A stretch of DNA of 7,715 nt from Collinsella sp. (lineage in GTDB: Bacteria; Actinomycetota; Coriobacteriia; Coriobacteriales; Coriobacteriaceae): assembly GCA_019419585.1 (NCBI GenBank), contig DXZQ01000041.1, positions 1 to 7,715 on the forward strand, read 5' to 3'. Made by a program: the position numbers and the translations under genes. The notes under the pieces are model-generated. The model did not search any database. It saw nothing but the letters and a program-made list of their open reading frames with translations, and had not been told where the DNA came from. Positions within the stretch are counted from its first letter, which is position 1; each line of letters begins with the position of its first letter. Below are positions 5,133 through 7,715 of the stretch, piece after piece.

Positions 5133-7232
5133 ATGGCTAAGCCTAAGTACAAGCTTTCCGATACCCGTAACATCGGCATCATGGCTCACATCGATGCCGG
5201 TAAGACCACCACGACCGAGCGTATTCTTTACTACACCGGTAAGACCCACAAGATCGGTGAGGTCCATGAGGGCGCTGCCACCATGGACTGGATGGTTCAG
5301 GAGCAGGAGCGCGGCGTAACCATTACCTCCGCTGCTACCACGTGCTTCTGGAACAAGGACGGTAAGGACTACCGCATCCAGATCATCGACACCCCGGGCC
5401 ACGTTGACTTCACCGCCGAGGTCGAGCGCTGCCTGCGCGTCCTCGATGGCGCTGTCGCCGTCTTCGACGCCGTTGCCGGCGTTCAGCCCCAGTCTGAGAC
5501 CGTTTGGCGTCAGGCTTCTACCTTCAACGTCCCCCGCATCGCCTTCATCAACAAGTATGACCGCGTGGGCGCTGACTTCTTCAACGCTATCGAGACCATG
5601 AAGGATCGTCTCGACGCCAACGCCGTGGCCGCTCAGGTCCCGATGGGCGCCGAGGACAACTTCTGGGGCGTCATCGACCTGGTCACCATGACTGCATGGG
5701 ACTTCAAGGCCGACGAGAAGGGTATGACCTACCCCGAGCCGATGGACGAGATCCCGGCTGAGTTTGCCGACATCGCTGCCACCAAGCGCGAGGAGCTCCT
5801 CGACGCTGCTGCCAGCTTTGACGACGAGCTCATGGAGAAGATCCTCATGGAGGAGGACTTCACCGTCGAGGAGCTCAAGGCTGCTCTGCGCAAGGGCGTT
5901 CTGGCCAACGAGCTCAACCTCGTCTTCGTGGGTTCCGCCTACAAGAACAAGGGCGTTCAGGAGCTGCTCGACGCTGTCGTCGACTACCTGCCCAGCCCGC
6001 TTGACGTCGAGGCCGTCACCGGTACCGATCCGGACACCGGCGAGGAGATTCAGCGTCATCCTTCCTTCGACGAGCCCTTCTCCGGCCTGGTCTTCAAGAT
6101 CATGACCGACCCGTTCGTCGGTAAGCTCACCTACGTCCGCGTTTACTCCGGCCGCGCCGAGTCCGGCTCCTACGTTGTCAACGCTTCCAACGGTCAGCGC
6201 GAGCGCCTCGGCCGCATCCTCGAGATGAACGCCGCCGAGCGTATCGACCGTGACGACGCTGCCGCCGGCGACATCGTCGCTTGCGTCGGCTTCAAGAACT
6301 CCACCACCGGTGACACCCTGTGCGCCGAGGGCAAGGAGATCGTCCTCGAGAAGATCGAGTTCGCTAAGCCCGTTATTGACGTTGCCATCGAGCCCAAGAC
6401 CAAGGCCGAGCAGGACAAGATGTCCCTGGCTCTGACCAAGCTCGCCGAGGAGGACCCGACCTTCCAGGTGTCCACCAACCACGAGACCGGCCAGACCATC
6501 ATCGCCGGCATGGGCGAGCTGCACCTCGAGATCATCGTCGACCGTCTGCTCCGCGAGTTCAAGGTTGACGCTAACGTCGGTAAGCCCCAGGTTGCCTACC
6601 GCGAGACCGCTGGTCACGACGTCGAGAAGGCTGAGGGCAAGTTCGTCCGTCAGTCCGGCGGTCGCGGTCAGTACGGCCACGCCGTCATCAAGCTCGAGAA
6701 GATGGAGGAGGGCTTCGGCTACGAGTTCGTCAACGCTATCGTCGGCGGCGTCGTGCCCAAGGAGTACATCCCGTCCATCGACAAGGGCATCCAGGAGGCC
6801 CTGAACACCGGTGTTATCGCCGGCTTCCCGGTCCTCGACGTTAAGGTCACCCTGTTCGACGGTTCTTACCACGAGGTCGACTCCTCCGAGGCCGCCTTCA
6901 AGATCGCCGGTTCCATGGCTATCAAGGACGCCCTCAAGAAGTCCGATCCGCAGCTGCTCGAGCCGATCATGGCTGTCGAGGTCGAGACCCCCGAGCAGTA
7001 CATGGGCGACGTTATGGGCAACCTCTCCGGTCGCCGCGGCAAGATCGAGGGCATGGAGGATCGCAAGAACAGCAAGCTCATCCGTGCCAAGGTGCCGCTG
7101 GGCGAGATGTTCGGTTACGCTACCGACCTTCGCTCCCAGACCCAGGGCCGTGCATCCTACACGATGCAGTTCGACTCTTATGAGCCCGCGCCCAAGTCCA
7201 TCGTGGACGAGGTCATGAGCAAGAACGCCTAA
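5133..7232 (+). CDS. fusA: translation elongation factor G
   Basis: EF-G is the GTPase that drives translocation and, with RRF, ribosome recycling. The 699-residue product is full length. The G domain has AHIDAGKTT (18-26), the switch region ending RGVTI (60-64), DTPGH (86-90), NKYD (140-143) and the GSAYKNKGVQ segment. Domain II follows at about 300-400, domain III at about 405-480 with GMGELHLEI, domain IV with SGGRGQYGH and domain V with ETPEQYMGDVMGNLSGRRG. NKYD is a mild variant of the usual NKMD and keeps the three guanine-contacting residues. The start ATG follows TAAGGA at 5121-5126. The gene that usually follows, tuf, is absent; rpsJ comes 61 bp later. A long stop-free antisense frame over this gene is a codon-bias artefact. 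Confidence 0.99.
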   Translation: MAKPKYKLSDTRNIGIMAHIDAGKTTTTERILYYTGKTHKIGEVHEGAATMDWMVQEQERGVTITSAATTCFWNKDGKDYRIQIIDTPGHVDFTAEVERCLRVLDGAVAVFDAVAGVQPQSETVWRQASTFNVPRIAFINKYDRVGADFFNAIETMKDRLDANAVAAQVPMGAEDNFWGVIDLVTMTAWDFKADEKGMTYPEPMDEIPAEFADIAATKREELLDAAASFDDELMEKILMEEDFTVEELKAALRKGVLANELNLVFVGSAYKNKGVQELLDAVVDYLPSPLDVEAVTGTDPDTGEEIQRHPSFDEPFSGLVFKIMTDPFVGKLTYVRVYSGRAESGSYVVNASNGQRERLGRILEMNAAERIDRDDAAAGDIVACVGFKNSTTGDTLCAEGKEIVLEKIEFAKPVIDVAIEPKTKAEQDKMSLALTKLAEEDPTFQVSTNHETGQTIIAGMGELHLEIIVDRLLREFKVDANVGKPQVAYRETAGHDVEKAEGKFVRQSGGRGQYGHAVIKLEKMEEGFGYEFVNAIVGGVVPKEYIPSIDKGIQEALNTGVIAGFPVLDVKVTLFDGSYHEVDSSEAAFKIAGSMAIKDALKKSDPQLLEPIMAVEVETPEQYMGDVMGNLSGRRGKIEGMEDRKNSKLIRAKVPLGEMFGYATDLRSQTQGRASYTMQFDSYEPAPKSIVDEVMSKNA

Positions 7233-7257
7233 GTTCGAGCTCCCTGTTACGTAATCC

Positions 7258-7276
7258 TGCGAGAACATCTCTCGCA
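7258..7276 (+). other. hairpin between fusA and rpsJ
   Basis: TGCGAGA (7258-7264) and TCTCGCA (7270-7276) form a perfect 7-bp stem with an ACATC loop. It lies directly upstream of CTCTTTGGAGG, which contains the rpsJ ribosome site. It could be an mRNA processing or stability element or influence S10 translation; the short T-run makes it a weak terminator at best. Confidence 0.5.
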
Positions 7277-7282
7277 CTCTTT

Positions 7283-7287
7283 GGAGG
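7283..7287 (+). promoter_or_regulatory. ribosome binding site of rpsJ (TTG start)
   Basis: GGAGG lies 6 bases before TTG 7294. The resulting N terminus, MATQKIRIRLKGYDH, matches the conserved S10 start, which supports TTG as the initiation codon. Confidence 0.85.
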
Positions 7288-7293
7288 TTTAAG

Positions 7294-7602
7294 TTGGCTA
7301 CCCAGAAGATCCGCATTCGCCTCAAGGGCTATGATCACGAGGTCGTCGATCAGTCCGCGAAGCTCATCGTCGAGACCGCTCAGAAGACCGGCGCTCGCGT
7401 TTCCGGTCCTGTCCCCCTGCCCACCGAGCGCAACCTGTACACGGTTATCCGCTCGCCGCACGTGAACAAGGACTCCCGTGAGCAGTTCGAGATGCGCACC
7501 CACAAGCGCCTCATCGACATCCTCGACCCCACCTCGGGCACCGTTGATTCGCTTATGCGTCTCGACCTCCCCGCTGGCGTCGACATCGACATCAAGCTCT
7601 AA
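7294..7602 (+). CDS. rpsJ: 30S ribosomal protein S10 (NusE)
   Basis: S10 is a 30S head protein and, as NusE, links transcribing polymerase with NusB/NusG and ribosomes. The 102-residue product has the normal length and all landmarks: QKIRIRLKGYDH, ARVSGPVPLPTERN, YTVIRSPHVNKDSREQFEMRTHKRLIDI and the C-terminal VDIDIKL. It begins with TTG and ends in TAA. It normally heads the S10 operon (rpsJ-rplC-rplD and so on). Here it sits 61 bp behind fusA and is followed after 19 bases by a strong terminator, so it appears to be the last gene of the str transcript. Confidence 0.99.
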   Translation: MATQKIRIRLKGYDHEVVDQSAKLIVETAQKTGARVSGPVPLPTERNLYTVIRSPHVNKDSREQFEMRTHKRLIDILDPTSGTVDSLMRLDLPAGVDIDIKL

Positions 7603-7621
7603 GCGATATCGCTCATAGCTT

Positions 7622-7663
7622 AAAGGGCCCCGCTGCCGTTACGGTAGCGGGGCCCTTTTGTTT
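7622..7663 (+). terminator. strong intrinsic terminator after rpsJ
   Basis: AAAGGGCCCCGCTGCCG (7622-7638) pairs with CGGTAGCGGGGCCCTTT (7642-7658), a 17-bp stem with one G-U pair and a three-base loop. TTTTGTTT follows. This is the most stable-looking terminator in the window and marks the end of the operon. Confidence 0.92.
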
Positions 7664-7704
7664 CAAGACTTTAGTCTGCTGGCCGCGCAGCGGCCAGCTT
7701 TGAA
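7661..7704. repeat. structured palindrome downstream of the rpsJ terminator
   Basis: GCTGGCCGC (7678-7686) and GCGGCCAGC (7690-7698) form a perfect 9-bp stem with a GCA loop. TTCAA (7662-7666) can also pair with TTGAA (7700-7704), leaving an 11-base side bulge that holds its own small dyad, AGACT-TT-AGTCT. It could be a second terminator or part of the leader of a downstream operon. No gene is seen from 7603 to the end. Confidence 0.5.
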
Positions 7705-7715
7705 CCACCCGCTAC

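Noticed and set aside
5115..7325. 736-residue open frame on the minus strand opposite fusA
   Set aside because: Same artefact: Leu/Val/Gly/Asp-rich shadow of fusA codons, with no recognisable domain.
1..7715. CRISPR array, tRNA, rRNA, insertion sequence or broken gene
   Set aside because: No regularly spaced direct repeats, cloverleaf, rRNA motif or transposase frame was seen. The six genes that begin in the window are intact, and rpoC is cut only by the window edge.

Overview
The window carries seven genes, all on the + strand, and looks like core chromosome from a moderately high-GC actinobacterium. My best guess is the class Coriobacteriia (Collinsella/Olsenella-like gut anaerobes). This rests on GC-rich, strongly biased codon use in the ribosomal genes, the rpoC / rpsL-rpsG-fusA-rpsJ order, TTG starts on rpsL and rpsJ, and recalled similarity of the proteins. 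The genus is an inference.

Layout. (1) 1-2063: the 3' part of rpoC (RNA polymerase beta'), open at the left edge. Its C-terminal extension contains a module that aligns without gaps to the C-terminal domain of the RNA polymerase alpha subunit. (2) 2064-2373: a 310-base gap rich in palindromes. It holds a short hairpin right after rpoC, a strong intrinsic terminator nested inside a larger near-perfect inverted repeat (2108-2207), a further small palindrome, and an ECF-type promoter (TGAAAC-N17-CGTATC). (3) 2374-3919: a two-gene module, an ECF sigma factor overlapped by 50 bp by a single-pass membrane protein that is probably its anti-sigma factor, closed by an intrinsic terminator. (4) 3920-4188: a gap with a well-formed housekeeping promoter (TTGACG-N17-TATCCT). 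(5) 4189-7602: a str-type operon, rpsL-rpsG-fusA-rpsJ (S12, S7, EF-G, S10), with no tuf and with S10 attached to its end. (6) 7603-7715: a very strong terminator followed by a second structured palindrome; no gene is seen here.

How the parts work together. Transcription of the rpoBC operon ends in the palindromic region. The sigma/anti-sigma pair is a self-contained regulatory unit that probably drives its own promoter in response to an envelope signal. The translation operon is then transcribed from its own promoter. The sigma/anti-sigma genes use a visibly more mixed, AT-richer codon set than their neighbours, so they look like a lower-expression accessory insert between two core operons.

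The most unusual observation is the alpha-CTD-like module within beta', which keeps the positions of several alpha residues known to contact promoter UP elements. Next are the nested palindrome behind rpoC, the consensus-like ECF promoter, the natural Arg at S12 position 88 (a classic streptomycin-resistance position), and the detachment of rpsJ from the rest of the S10 cluster by a terminator. No CRISPR array, tRNA, rRNA, insertion sequence or frameshifted gene was seen.
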